Assembly: GCA_030447545.1 (NCBI GenBank)
Contig: JAUJOV010000004.1
Coordinates: 1 to 64,000, forward strand
Direction of reading: 5' to 3'
Length of the DNA stretch: 64,000 bases
DNA from: Sphingomicrobium sp.
GTDB taxonomy: Bacteria; Pseudomonadota; Alphaproteobacteria; Sphingomonadales; Sphingomonadaceae
Below the pieces are notes generated by a model that worked only from the letters and a program-made list of their open reading frames with translations, made no database searches and was not told the origin of the DNA. This document shows, one piece after another, positions 42,037 to 51,711 of the stretch. Both the position numbers and the translations under genes were made by a program. The first letter of the stretch is position 1. Every line of letters begins with the position of its first letter.

Positions 42037-43914
42037 ATGCTGACGTCGCTGCTCATCGCAGATCGCGGCGAGATCGCGTGCCAGATCGTCCGCACCGCGC
42101 GGCGGATGGGTATCCCCACGGTCGCGGTCTATTCCGACGCGGACGCCAACGCGCTGCACGTGCGCCAGGCGGACGAGGCGGTGCATATCGGAGCGAGCGC
42201 GGCGCGCAGTCGTACCTGCGCGGCGAGCGGATCATCGAGGCGGCGAAGCAAGCCGGCGCCGAGGCAATTCACCCCGGCTACGGCTTCTTGAGCGAGAACG
42301 CCGACTTCGCGCAGGCGGTGATCGACTCCGGCCTGATCTGGGTCGGCCCGAAGCCCGACAGCATCCGCGCGATGGGCCTGAAGGACGCGGCGAAGAAATT
42401 GATGGCCGACGCGGGCGTGCCGGTGACTCCCGGCTACCTTGGCGAGAACCAGGACCCGCAACGGCTCAAGCAGGAAGCGGACGCGATCGGCTGGCCGGTG
42501 CTGATCAAGGCGGTCGCCGGAGGAGGCGGCAAGGGCATGCGCAAGGTCGACCAGCCGGCCGCATTCATGGAGGCGCTCGACAGCTGCAAACGGGAGGCGG
42601 CGAGCGCGTTCGACAACGACATCGTGCTGCTCGAAAAATGGATCGAGTCCGCGCCACATCGAGGTGCAGGTGTTCGGCGATTCGCACGGCAATGTCGTCC
42701 ATTTGTTCGAGCGCGACTGCTCGCTCCAGCGCCGCCACCAGAAGGTGATCGAGGAAGCGCCCGCGCCGGGCATGGACGAAGCCACGCGCGAGGAGGTCTG
42801 CTCGGCCGCGGTGCGCGCGGCGAAGGCCGTCAACTATGAAGGCGCCGGCACCGTCGAGTTCATCGCGGACGCGAGCGAGGGCCTGCGTGGCAACCGCATC
42901 TGGTTCATGGAAATGAACACCCGCCTCCAGGTCGAGCATCCGGTGACCGAGGAGATCACGGGCGAGGACCTGGTCGAATGGCAGCTGCGCGTCGCATCGG
43001 GCGAGCCGCTGCCGAAGCGCCAGGACGAGCTGTCGATCACCGGCCATGCGATCGAAGCCCGGCTTTACGCGGAGGACCCGGCGAAGGGGTTCCTGCCGAG
43101 CGTCGGAACGCTCGAGCATTTCGAGCTTGGCGAGGCCGGCCGCATCGAAGCCGGGGTCGAGGAGGGGGACGCGATCTCGCCCTTTTACGACCCGATGATT
43201 GCCAAGCTCGTCGCTCGCGGCGACACGCGCGACGAGGCGATCGATGAGCTCGCCGCAATCCTCGACAGGATCGAGGTGTGGCCGGTCAGGACCAACGCCG
43301 CCTTCCTGTTCAACGCCGTGCTGCAACCTAAGTTCGAGGCTGTCGAGATCGACACCGGGTTCATCGAGCATCACCTCGACGAGCTCCTGCCGGACGCGCA
43401 GCCCGACGATTCGATTTGGCGCGCCGCGGCCGCCGTCGCGCTTGCGGTGGAGGAGCAGGAGGAGGCGCTTTCCGGCCTCGCCGGCTTCCGCCTGAATGCA
43501 GAGCCGCAAAACAGCGTCGCACTGGCGCTGGGCGGCGAGTTCCGCACGGTGCGGACTGGCGACGAAGACATGGTGGCAGTCTCGGGCTTCCGCGACGCGG
43601 AGCGGATCGTCGTCTTCTATGAAGGGCAGGCATACGAGTTTGGGCTCACGGCGCGCGGCTCCGTCGGCGGCCACGGAGCTGCGGATGGACTGCTCGCCGC
43701 CCCGATGCCGGGGAAGGTCACGAGCGTTGATGTTTCGCCGGGCGACAGGGTTGTCAAAGGTCAACGTTTGCTCACGCTTGAAGCGATGAAGATGGAGCAC
43801 GGGCTCACGGCCCCGTTCGACGGAGTGGTCGCGGAAGTCTGCGCCGAGGCCGGCGCTCAGGTGGTGGAAGGCGCGGTCCTGGCCAAGGTTGAGCCTGAAA
43901 GTTCCCCGGCGTAG
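42037..43914 (+). CDS. liuD: Methylcrotonyl-CoA carboxylase alpha subunit (two frameshifts)
   Basis: The biotin carboxylase and biotin carrier subunit. ATG 42037 starts [21 protein letters not shown]; the usual IANRGEIA has Asp for Asn here. After a shift near 42205 it reads [33 protein letters not shown], the ATP-grasp [17 protein letters not shown], and after a shift near 42655 [40 protein letters not shown], and the biotin carrier domain with the lysine in [13 protein letters not shown]. The last residues and stop codon lie in a repeat element (43904-43921). It carboxylates 3-methylcrotonyl-CoA together with liuB. Confidence 0.92.
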
Positions 43915-44008
43915 GCCGGGGCCCAGTCATCGCAGCCCCCGCTTAATGCCGGGGAAGCGATTTTTTATTTTGCCTTCGGGCGGTCTGGACCCCGGCCTTC
44001 GCCGGCGA
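43904..44008. repeat. Dispersed repeat element with CCCCGGC/GCCGGGG hairpin
   Basis: CCCCGGC (43904-43910) and GCCGGGG (43915-43921) form a hairpin around the TAG stop of liuD. Further CCCCGGCCTTCGCCGG-type sequence occurs at 43990-44008, and a T-run lies at 43960-43969. The pattern resembles repeat elements frequently found between genes of sphingomonads; it may also end part of the transcription. Confidence 0.6.
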
Positions 44009-44021
44009 ACAAGGAGGAAGA

Positions 44022-44801
44022 ATGCAGATTTCCGGCATTTCCGTAGTCGTCACCGGCGCCGCGTCCGGCCTCGGCGAAGCCACGGCTCGGGAGCTTGCCC
44101 GGCGCGGCGCTAAGGTGGCCGTGTTCGACCGCGACGCCGACAAGGGCGAGCGCGTCGCAGCCGACATCGGCGGCATCTTCTGCCAGGTCGACGTGACCAG
44201 CGACGATGCGGTCGCCGCCGGCTTCGGCCGCGCCCGCGACGCCCACGGGCAGGAGCGGGTGCTGGTCAATTGCGCCGGCGTCGCCCCTGCAGCCAAGACG
44301 GTCGGCCGCGACAAGGAGACCAAGCAGCCCAGGCTCCACGCCATGCACCAGTTCGAGATGGCGATTCAGATCAACCTGATCGGCACCTTCCGCTGCATCG
44401 CTTATTCGGCATTCGGAATGGTCGGCCTCGACCCGTTCGAGGACGGTGAGCGCGGGTGCATCGTCAACACCGCCTCGGTCGCCGCGCAGGACGGGCAGAT
44501 CGGCCAGGCCGCCTATTCGGCCTCCAAGGGCGGTGTTCTCGGCATCGCGCTGCCGATCGCGCGTGACCTGATGAACGATGGGATTCGCGTCAACACCATC
44601 CTCCCGGGCGTGTTCAAGACGCCGATGGTCTCCGGCATGCCCGAGCATGTGCAGGAGGCGCTCGGGGCTCAGGTGCCTTTCCCGAAGCGGCTGGGCCGTC
44701 CGGAGGAATATGCGGCGCTAGCCTGCTTCATGGTCGAGAACCCGTACATGAACGCGGAAAGCGTGCGGCTCGACGGCGCGATCCGAATGGCGCCGCGATG
44801 A
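44022..44801 (+). CDS. SDR-family 3-hydroxyacyl-CoA dehydrogenase (type 2-like)
   Basis: 259 residues with an excellent AAGGAGG before ATG 44022. NAD-binding TGAASGLGEATARELARRGA, NCAGVAPAAKT, INLIGTFRCI, the catalytic serine in VNTASVAAQDG and YSASKGG with Tyr and Lys, then VNTILPGVFKTPMVSGMP. The MHQFEMAIQINLIGTF segment and length resemble HSD17B10/type-2 3-hydroxyacyl-CoA dehydrogenase, which acts in branched-chain amino acid and fatty acid oxidation. This fits its place downstream of liu genes. No frameshift. Confidence 0.9.
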   Translation: MQISGISVVVTGAASGLGEATARELARRGAKVAVFDRDADKGERVAADIGGIFCQVDVTSDDAVAAGFGRARDAHGQERVLVNCAGVAPAAKTVGRDKETKQPRLHAMHQFEMAIQINLIGTFRCIAYSAFGMVGLDPFEDGERGCIVNTASVAAQDGQIGQAAYSASKGGVLGIALPIARDLMNDGIRVNTILPGVFKTPMVSGMPEHVQEALGAQVPFPKRLGRPEEYAALACFMVENPYMNAESVRLDGAIRMAPR

Positions 44802-45625
44802 GCCAGGACCGCCAGCTCCTCGAGCAGCTCGCCCTCGCCGCGCGTGAGGCCGGAGACGCGATCCTCGCAGTGGTCGCGCGCGGCTTCGGGGTCGAGCACA
44901 AGCAGGACCAGTCACCCGTCACCGAGGCCGACAAAGCGGCAGAGCTGATCATCCTCGCCGCGCTCGCCAAAGCGGCCCCGGGAGTGCCGGTGATCGCCGA
45001 GGAAGAGGTGGCGGCCGGCCGGATCCCGGCGCGCGGAGATACCTATTTTCTGGTCGATCCGCTCGACGGCACGAAGGAATTCGTCCGGGGTGGAGATGAT
45101 TATACGGTCAACATCGGGCTGATCGCGGGCGGCACGCCGGTGCTCGGCGCAGTCTTCGCTCCGGCGACTCGGCGGCTGCACCTGGGCCTGGTCGGCGAGG
45201 GCGCATGGCTCGAGGATGGCGAGGGGCGGCGCGAGATCGCCACCCGCACTCCGGGCGAGCAGCTCGTCGCCGTCGCCTCCAAGTCGCACTTCAACCAGCC
45301 CACGGCCGCCTATCTCGCCGCGGCCGCCGGCGAGTGCGACTATGTCGCGATCGGGTCGAGCCTCAAGTTCTGCATCGTCGCGGAAGGGCGCGCCGACATC
45401 TACCCGCGGCTTGGGCCGACCAGCGAGTGGGACACGGCCGCGGGCCACGCGGTGCTGCTCGCCGCGGGCGGGCGAGTGGACGGCCCCGACGGCCAGCCGC
45501 TCGCCTACGGCAAGCGCGCCTTTCTCAACCCGGGGTTCGTCGCGACCGGCGGCCTTCCCGCACCCGCGGTCGGCCCTTACCTCGAGCCATTGTCGCGCGG
45601 CGGCGACTTGCCGGAAGGCGTCTGA
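44798..45625 (+). CDS. cysQ: 3'(2'),5'-bisphosphate nucleotidase
   Basis: 275 residues; its ATG overlaps the stop of the SDR gene (ATGA). The inositol monophosphatase fold motifs are: SPVTEADKAAE, VIAEEEVAAG, YFLVDPLDGTKEFVRGGDDYTVNIGLI, and GPTSEWDTAAGHAVLLAAGG. DPLDGTKEF and the later Asp bind magnesium. CysQ removes the 3'-phosphate of PAP, the by-product of sulfate assimilation and sulfotransferases. That may be relevant because two sulfotransferase genes lie 4-6 kb downstream. It is translationally coupled to the SDR gene. Confidence 0.92.
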   Translation: MSQDRQLLEQLALAAREAGDAILAVVARGFGVEHKQDQSPVTEADKAAELIILAALAKAAPGVPVIAEEEVAAGRIPARGDTYFLVDPLDGTKEFVRGGDDYTVNIGLIAGGTPVLGAVFAPATRRLHLGLVGEGAWLEDGEGRREIATRTPGEQLVAVASKSHFNQPTAAYLAAAAGECDYVAIGSSLKFCIVAEGRADIYPRLGPTSEWDTAAGHAVLLAAGGRVDGPDGQPLAYGKRAFLNPGFVATGGLPAPAVGPYLEPLSRGGDLPEGV

Positions 45626-45903
45626 TCATCGGGCGGCGGCTTCCTGCGCACGTCCCACGCGGCCGAGGGATCATCGCCATGCTCGGGCGGCTCGAGCCGC
45701 CCCGACACTAGCCGTCCACTCAGCGCCTCGACCTCGCTCCGGGCGGCCTCAAGGCGAGCGTAGAGCTCGACCGCTTCCGCATTGCGGCCGCTGCCGGCGC
45801 CGAGTTGCCAGGCGACCTGCTGCGCCTCGTCGATCGCTCGGGCGAGCTCGAGCAGCCAGCGCGCTCTCTCGGCCGCAGCATGTGCTTTGTTGGACTCGCT
45901 CAC
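45577..45903 (-). CDS. Small helical hypothetical protein
   Basis: 108 residues from GTG 45903 with CGGGAG upstream. The first 75 residues are alpha-helical and charged (AHAAAERARWLLELARAIDEAQ, AVELYARLEAARSEVEALSG); the C-terminal 30 are Pro/Arg/Asp-rich and probably disordered. No membrane segment. Its last 49 bases overlap the 3' end of cysQ on the other strand. It is divergent from the winged-helix gene at 46056. The function is unknown. Confidence 0.68.
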   Translation of the reverse strand: MSESNKAHAAAERARWLLELARAIDEAQQVAWQLGAGSGRNAEAVELYARLEAARSEVEALSGRLVSGRLEPPEHGDDPSAAWDVRRKPPPDDQTPSGKSPPRDNGSR

Positions 45904-46055
45904 AGCCAGACTCCCGCTGCACGGCGAGTATGCACGCCCGGTTACCGGCCGCGCCAAACATGATCCGTTGTGGATTCGATTTCGGGCTGACTTTGCTCCG
46001 CATTGCGAAGTAACAACGTTGTCGCTCGGTCCCGGTTTGTCAGAGGAATAGTCTG

Positions 46056-46976
46056 ATGGATGCGATTTCGGCCGAAGCCTTCTCCAATTCCTATTCCGGT
46101 CCCGCGCCAGTTCTTGTTGCAGGCGACAGCGAGGCGACCCTTCAGCGCGGTGTCCGCACAGTCGAAGCATCGGGTCTGCGCATCGGCGCGACAATGCTTC
46201 TCGACCAGGCGCCGGAGCGCATCCGGTCGCAGGCGTCCGCTTCCGCTTTGTGGGTCGAGCTCGACTCGGACGGCGGAGCGGCGATGGACCGCCTGCTCGA
46301 CCAGGTCAGCGAGGAAGCGGCCGACGGCCGCTATGCCGCCGTCGTCGCCGCGCCGGGTAGCCTTGTCGATCCCCTGCTCTCGCGAATCACCAGCGCCGAG
46401 GTCGAGCTGGTCATCGACGGAAGCGACGCCGAACGCGCCGCAGCGCTCGCGATCGCCTCGTCGGGCGTGCATCGCGCGGCTCGGCTGTCGGACGTCGCGG
46501 CCGACCAGAACAGCGCGCGCCTGCGGCAATTGAGCGCCGAGGTCAGCCGCATCGCCTCGACTCTTGCGCGCCTGTCGTCCGTCCCCGGCGAGGGGCCCAA
46601 GTCGTTCAGCCCGCACCCGCCGGGTGAAGTGCCGAACCTCTCGCCCGAGCAGGTGCGCGCGGTGATCCGCGCCCGCCGCCTTCGCGGCCGCTTCTTCTCC
46701 GAAGACCTGTTCGCCGATCCTGCCTGGGACATGCTTCTCGACCTGCTCCAGGCCGAGATCGCGCAGCTGCGCGTGCCGGTTTCGAGCCTGTGCATCGCCG
46801 CCGCCGTGCCCGCGACGACCGCGCTTCGCTGGCTCAAGACGATGACCGACAAGGGCCTGTTCGTCCGCCGCGCCGACCCGCATGACGGCCGCCGGGTGTT
46901 CGTCGAGCTTGCGCCCGACACGAGCATGACGCTGCGCCGCTACTTCGCCGACGTCGGTCCGGTCCAGGTCATCTAG
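46056..46976 (+). CDS. Winged-helix (MarR-like) transcriptional regulator
   Basis: 306 residues from ATG 46056, which follows AGAGGAATAG. Residues 15-150 form an alpha/beta region with receiver-like alternation (APVLVAGDSEATLQRGV, ALWVELDSDGG, YAAVVAAPGSLV, VELVIDG) but without a clear phosphoacceptor pattern. The C-terminal 100 residues are a winged helix: DPAWDMLLDLLQAEIAQL, VPVSSLCIAAAVPATTALRWL, MTDKGLFVRRADPHDGRRVFVELAP. It probably binds DNA; targets are unknown. I recognise this two-part layout as common in sphingomonads. It is followed by a hairpin repeat. Confidence 0.82.
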   Translation: MDAISAEAFSNSYSGPAPVLVAGDSEATLQRGVRTVEASGLRIGATMLLDQAPERIRSQASASALWVELDSDGGAAMDRLLDQVSEEAADGRYAAVVAAPGSLVDPLLSRITSAEVELVIDGSDAERAAALAIASSGVHRAARLSDVAADQNSARLRQLSAEVSRIASTLARLSSVPGEGPKSFSPHPPGEVPNLSPEQVRAVIRARRLRGRFFSEDLFADPAWDMLLDLLQAEIAQLRVPVSSLCIAAAVPATTALRWLKTMTDKGLFVRRADPHDGRRVFVELAPDTSMTLRRYFADVGPVQVI

Positions 46977-46978
46977 CC

Positions 46979-47000
46979 CCTCTCCCGTTCCCGGGAGAGG
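46979..47000 (+). repeat. Dispersed hairpin repeat, CCTCTCCCG/CGGGAGAGG
   Basis: 9-bp perfect arms with a TTCC loop directly after the stop codon. It belongs to the same family as 1041-1066 and 3563-3585. Confidence 0.7.
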
Positions 47001-47200
47001 ATGAGCCGCGAAGGGGGAGGGCGAGGGCCGCTCGCCCGCCCCTCGCCTGGGCGTGCGCACCCAGCCGTTCGCGGCACAGAGAGCAGGCGCCGGAGTGACA
47101 GGCGCGCAATCGCCTCCCCGCATCCCCGTGCACGATGCAGCCGCGCTCGCCGCTTGCTGCGGCAATTGTATGGGTGGCAGCGGCGTCAGGAAGAACCGGG

Positions 47201-48703
47201 TTGCAGAACATCAAGTCGCGAATGGCAAGGGCGAGTCTGTGGATCAGCGTCAGCCGCGCGGCGACCAGCGTGCTGACGATCATCAGCACGATCATCCTCG
47301 CAAGGCTGCTGCTTCCGGCGGATTTCGGGATCGTCGCGCTCGCGATGACCATCGTCGCAGTGCTCACCGCCATGACCCAGACGTCGATGGCATCGGCCAT
47401 CATTCACCTCAAGAATCCCACCGACGATCACTATCACACCGCCTGGACGCTCGGCGTGGGCCGGGGGATCGTGCTCGCCCTTATCCTGGCGCTGATCGCT
47501 CGGCCGGTTTCCAACCTCTACCGTGCGCCCGAGCTTGAGGACGTCATTTATTTTCTAACCCTGACCGCACTGATGACGGGCGCTGCCAACCCCCGGCTGA
47601 TCAAGCTCCAGAAGCAGCTGATCTTCCGCCAGGTCTTCTACGTCACCGTAACCCAGTCCGTCGTGACCCTCGTCGCATCGGTCGCGCTCGCCTACACCTA
47701 CCGCAGCTATTGGGGGATCGTCATGGGCACGGTCGCGGGACAGGCGGCGAGCCTCGCGGTCTCCTATATGCTCTTCCCGTTCCGGCCACGCTTCAGCTTG
47801 AAGCACTTCCGCGAACTCTGGTCCTTCTCGATGTGGACTTCGCTCAGCCAGATCGTGAACACGGTCAACTACCGGTTCGACCACCTGCTGATCGGCGCTT
47901 TCCTCAGTCGCTCGATGCTCGGCTACTACAGCGTCGGGAGCCGCCTCGCGAACTTGGCGAGCCGGGAGACGGTCCTGCCGCTGACACAGGTGTTGTTTCC
48001 CGCCTTTTCTCTCGTTTCAGGCGAACAGGAGCGGCTGCGCCAGGCTTATCAACGCAGCCAAGCCACCGTCACAGCTCTGGCATTGCCCGCGGGGATCGGT
48101 CTTGCGCTGATCGCCGAGCCGCTGGTCTTGCTGGCAATGGGCGAGCATTGGCGTCCGGCCGTGGCGGTCGTGCAGGTGCTTGCGTCGCTCTACGCCGTGC
48201 AGACGCTCATTCGCCTTGCCAATCCGCTCGCGATGGCAATCGGCCAGACTCAGTTGCTCTTCAGAAGGTCGCTCCAGATGTTCCTGCTGCGCCTCCCGCT
48301 GGTCAGCACCGGCATGTATCTCTGGGGCTTCAGCGGGCTTCTCGCAGGCCGGCTCGTCGCCGGCGTCGCGGCGATCCTCATCAACATGCATATGGTGCGG
48401 ACGCTGATCGGCGTGCCGTACGTGGAACAGCTGCGGGTCAACGGACGATGCTTCGGCGCGACCCTGGCGATGATCGGAGCGATGACTGGCGTGAAGTCCC
48501 TGCTTGCGCAGGACGCAAGCACGGCCGGCCTGGCGCTAGCCGTCGTCGTCTCGATCGTCGCCGGAGCAGCCGCCTACCTGGCCGCCACTGCTCTGCTTTG
48601 GCTCGTCCAGGGGCGGCCTCGCGGGCCCGAAACGGAAGCTGCGGAATTGCTCCGGCGCTTCAGACGCCGTGGTGCCAAGGCCCCCGTAGCGCCGGTGCAC
48701 TGA
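47201..48703 (+). CDS. Wzx-like polysaccharide flippase/exporter
   Basis: 500 residues from TTG 47201, chosen for AGGAAG upstream; ATG 47222 is a weaker in-frame alternative. There are about 12-14 membrane helices, for example TSVLTIISTIILARLLLPADFGIVALAM, VLALILALIARPVSNLY, WTSLSQIVNTVNYRFDHLLIG and LALPAGIGLALIAEPLVLLAMG, the pattern of the polysaccharide transport family (Wzx/RfbX). The segment RLLLPADFGIVALA is a family landmark. It would flip lipid-linked oligosaccharides across the inner membrane for surface polysaccharide synthesis. Surrounding genes encode a methyltransferase, sulfotransferases and a GT25 fragment, so a modified surface glycan is likely. Confidence 0.88.
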   Translation: MQNIKSRMARASLWISVSRAATSVLTIISTIILARLLLPADFGIVALAMTIVAVLTAMTQTSMASAIIHLKNPTDDHYHTAWTLGVGRGIVLALILALIARPVSNLYRAPELEDVIYFLTLTALMTGAANPRLIKLQKQLIFRQVFYVTVTQSVVTLVASVALAYTYRSYWGIVMGTVAGQAASLAVSYMLFPFRPRFSLKHFRELWSFSMWTSLSQIVNTVNYRFDHLLIGAFLSRSMLGYYSVGSRLANLASRETVLPLTQVLFPAFSLVSGEQERLRQAYQRSQATVTALALPAGIGLALIAEPLVLLAMGEHWRPAVAVVQVLASLYAVQTLIRLANPLAMAIGQTQLLFRRSLQMFLLRLPLVSTGMYLWGFSGLLAGRLVAGVAAILINMHMVRTLIGVPYVEQLRVNGRCFGATLAMIGAMTGVKSLLAQDASTAGLALAVVVSIVAGAAAYLAATALLWLVQGRPRGPETEAAELLRRFRRRGAKAPVAPVH

Positions 48704-49457
48704 CCGGAGGCCCAGGCACTAGAAAGAAACGAACCCAGTCCCAGCTGCGCTCGTCCTGCGCGACCTTTTCGAGGGCGACCATCGTCGAATAGCGTCCCTT
48801 GGTAACCAGTCGGTCATAGAGGCCGTTGGGCACCAGCCCGCCGAGGATGGCGTCTGGAACCGCCGTGACGACTCCGCTCGACAGGCGCCCGCGCCAGGAG
48901 CGCTCCGATTGCGCCAGCACTTTTGTAAGCGGGATATTTCGAGAAGTAGTTCACCGCCTTGCCGACCGCGGGCTTGCTGCAGTCGTCGATGACGATGATC
49001 CCGGCGACCTTGATCATCAGGTTGGCGTAGAACAGGTCGATCAGCGTGTGATCGAACGTGTGCCAGCCGTGGATGAACACGAAGTCGAAGGTCCCGCGCC
49101 GCTCCTTGGCGAGGCGCGGAAGCGCGAATTCGGACCCCTATTCGATCAGTTCGACGAAATCGATGCCCTCCCGCCTCAAATTCTCCAGGCCGATGCCACG
49201 CCAGGTCGTGTTCTGGAACGGATCGACGATGACGTGATGGGCGCCCTCGCGGCCCTTGAGCGCGCCGCAGATGTGCAGCGCCGACAGCCCGTAGGCGCAG
49301 CCCACTTCGGCGGTTCGCAGAATCTACGGCCTGCTCGAGATGAGGTCGGAGATGAACCTGCCCTCGAGCCGGTCGATGTTGGCACGCAGCGGATATGCGT
49401 TGCCCTCCCGATCGTGGACGGGTCGGTTTGGTATATTTGATCGAGAACTTCGCTCAT
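48660..49457 (-). pseudogene. Class I SAM-dependent methyltransferase, disrupted
   Basis: From ATG 49457 (MSEVLDQIYQT) the reading continues, after shifts, as NRPVHDREGNAYPLRANIDR, RTAEVGCAYGLSALHICGAL, HHVIVDPFQNTTWRGIGLE, IDFVELIE, then TAG at about 49139, FALPRLAKERRGTFDFVFIHG, HTFDHTLIDLFYANLMIKVAG, IIVIDDCSKPAVGKAVNYFSK, and after a shift near 48925 QSERSWRGRLSSGVV to the end. The GCAYG motif and VDPF/IDD segments fit a class I methyltransferase of the type-24 family, often in polysaccharide clusters. Three or more shifts and two in-frame stops make this either a true pseudogene or a very error-rich stretch. Confidence 0.65.
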
Positions 49458-50356
49458 TTCGCGCACTCCGTGCTCCCGCCCGACGAAAGGAAGTGTTCCG
49501 CCTGAAGTCCGGGCTGACGAACGGCGGTTCAAGTGAATATCCCACCGCAGCGAAGAAGCGGATCATCTCGGGGAAGGCGCGCTGGACGAACTCGGCCTCT
49601 TGGCCGTAATTCGCGGCCCACTCATCGAGATAGCCTTTGTTGTGGTCGCTGATTGTCTCCTCGAGCGGGGCGGGGCGCACGCCCGCAAGCGCGAAGACCC
49701 GGTCGAACCAGGCGCGTTGATCGCCGACGATGTCCTCGTAGCGGAGGACCAGCGCATTCTCGAGCGGCGCTGCGTCCACCAGCCTGCGGTACCCAACGTA
49801 GCAGTGGAGCAGAAGCTCCGGGACCGTGGCCCTCGATAGCTTCCGGGTGGCGAGTGCAACGCAGGCGGGGTGGCGCAGGATGAACAGGAACCGCGCCTCT
49901 GGGAAAACGTGCCGAAGAAAGGGGTAGCGAACCAAGTTGGAAGGCGATTTCTCGAGAAGAATCTGCTTACCCAAGTCGTAATACGCGCCCCACTCGCGCA
50001 GGAGCGTCGCGGTCTGCTCCTCGCTCCAGGTGGGGATCAGGTCGTCGAGCGAGGATTTAAGATCGAGGGCGAGCAGACCCGGGCCCGCCGAACTCGCGAG
50101 CGGTCGGGAACAAGGATTGCAGATGCTGCCCCTCATCCTCGTGCACGCCCGTGTCGCTAAAGCCGCTCATATCGGGATGTTGTGCGAGCGCCCGATGAAC
50201 TATCGACGTTCCGCTGCGGTGAAGGCCGCCGATGAAGAGGAAGCGGTCGCTGGTAATCGCCGGAGGTTCAGCCAGCGGCGCGGGCCTGCGAGCGTCCTTG
50301 ACGGCACGCGCCAGGCTCCAGGCAACGCGCTGCACGTTGCAGATCGTCGCCGGCAC
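49454..50356 (-). CDS. Sulfotransferase family protein 1 (frameshifts)
   Basis: From ATG 50356 the protein carries FLFIGGLHRSGTSIVHRALAQHP, in which LHRSGTS (45-51) is the PAPS 5'-phosphosulfate-binding loop. After a shift near 50085 it continues SSLDDLIPTWSEEQTATLLREW, LLEKSPSNLVRYPFLRHVFPE, ARFLFILRHPACVALATRKLS, the PAPS 3'-phosphate-binding region, then LVLRYEDIVGDQRAWFDRVFAL. The stop expected in the ATGA overlap with the methyltransferase needs one more shift near the end. It would transfer sulfate from PAPS to a glycan or other acceptor. Confidence 0.8.
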
Positions 50357-50808
50357 CGATTTCGCCGCGTGGGGCGCGCCGTACCTGCGCCTCTACTATC
50401 AAGTCGCCGTGTCCCCACGTCGTTCGCAAGCGCGCCTATCTCAGCCGCACTTCGCACCTGCTCGAGCTGTTCGGACCCGCGTGGGGCACCCAGGGCTATG
50501 TGATCACACGCGAGGCGGCCGAGACGCTGGTGCCCTTCTGCCGATCGGTCACGCGACCGGTGGACGACCAGCTCGACCGCTTCTGGGAGCACGGCATCCC
50601 CAGTCTGTGCCTGTTCCCTTTCCCGCTCATCGAGGAGGCGCGCCCCTCGATGATCGGCAACGACCGCTTCGTCGCGACCGAAACCTCATTGAAGCGCAAG
50701 GCGCTGCTGCTGCGCGAGCTCTCCGGCCGCCGCCTCGCCATTCTGCGCCGCCGGCGCCACCGGCAGGACTGGACGGCCGTGCGGTTTGCCGGGGCGACGG
50801 GCGGCTAG
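50346..50808 (+). pseudogene. Glycosyltransferase family 25 fragment, 5' truncated
   Basis: The readable part begins GTDFAAWGAPYLRLYYQ and, after a shift near 50415, VRKRAYLSRTSHLLELFGP, AWGTQGYVITREAAETLVPF, PVDDQLDRFWEHGIPSLCLF, PLIEEARPSMIGNDRF, ending at TAG 50806. This matches the C-terminal half of GT25 (LPS galactosyltransferase-type) proteins. The N-terminal half is missing; upstream sequence belongs to the divergently oriented sulfotransferase, so a recombination joint lies near 50350. Its stop overlaps the stop of the convergent sulfotransferase 2 gene. Confidence 0.7.
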
Positions 50809-51639
50809 AGCAACCAGCCCGCGAACCGCTGGCCGGTGAAGCCTCTCAGCCGGGCAACCTCGTCGACGAAGTGGGCCGCGATCGCCGAGCGGTCCGCGGC
50901 ATCGAGCGTCGGTTTTTCGATCGGGCACGACAGCAGCCGCCTGGCGCCACCCGCCGGCAAGCTGCCGGCCCGAGGTCGTTGCGGGCAGGAGGCGTTTCAC
51001 CGCCCTGTAGGCCGCCTGCAATGCGCGGCCCGTCGCAGTGAACTCGCGCTTGCCCTGCGAGCGGTGGAACCTGCGGCTGAAGACGTCGGAGTCGAATGCC
51101 TCGTTTACGCCGAGGAAGCGGTAGATTTCGCGCATGCACTCTCTCGGCCGGACCGCCAGCTCGTCATAATCGACGACCAGGATCTGCGACTTGTCGTAAT
51201 GCTGCAGATATTGCGAGATTTGCGTCCAGTAACGGCTGCGGTGGTAGAACGGGGCCTCAGGGTCGAGCAGCGCCTCGCGCACCCCGAGCTTCGTCCGACC
51301 GGTCTGCCGCGCGTGCACATTTTCCGAGAGCATCCGGTCGACGGGATCGCGCACGACGTAGATCAGCTTCGCCTCGGGGATGAGCGAATGCATCCGCTCG
51401 GGAACTCCCTTGAACAGCGGAAAGGCGGTGTAGTTGGGCGAGGATTCGCCCCTCAGCGGCGCGTCGGAAGGAAATTGGGAGCGATACCAGTCGAGGCCGC
51501 GCCGCCACTGCTTCTCGGCGACGAAGAAATCGAGTTCCTTCGTCTCCGACATGCAGATATCCGGATGCGCATCGAGATATTGGTGCAGGCTGGACGTCGC
51601 GCATTTCTGCGCACCCACGACGATCAGGTTCGGCAGCAT
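50805..51639 (-). CDS. Sulfotransferase family protein 2 (one frameshift)
   Basis: From ATG 51639 it starts MLPNLIVVGAQKCATSSLHQ with the PAPS-binding loop GAQKCATSS at 9-17, followed by YLDAHPDICMSETKELDFFV, PLRGESSPNYTAFPLFKGVP, AKLIYVVRDPVDRMLSENVH (3'-phosphate site), and SQILVVDYDELAVRPRECMR. After a shift near 50952 it ends PIEKPTLDAADRSAIAAHFV and FTGQRFAGWLL. This is the heparan-sulfate/NodH-like bacterial sulfotransferase pattern. A TTG at 51675 is an alternative start. It lies directly beside tRNA-Val. Confidence 0.85.
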
Positions 51640-51711
51640 CGGCCTGTCTGCCAGCTCACCGGCCCCCAGGCCCAATCGGTCACATGAACTTGAATTCTCC
51701 TCTCGCGGGAT

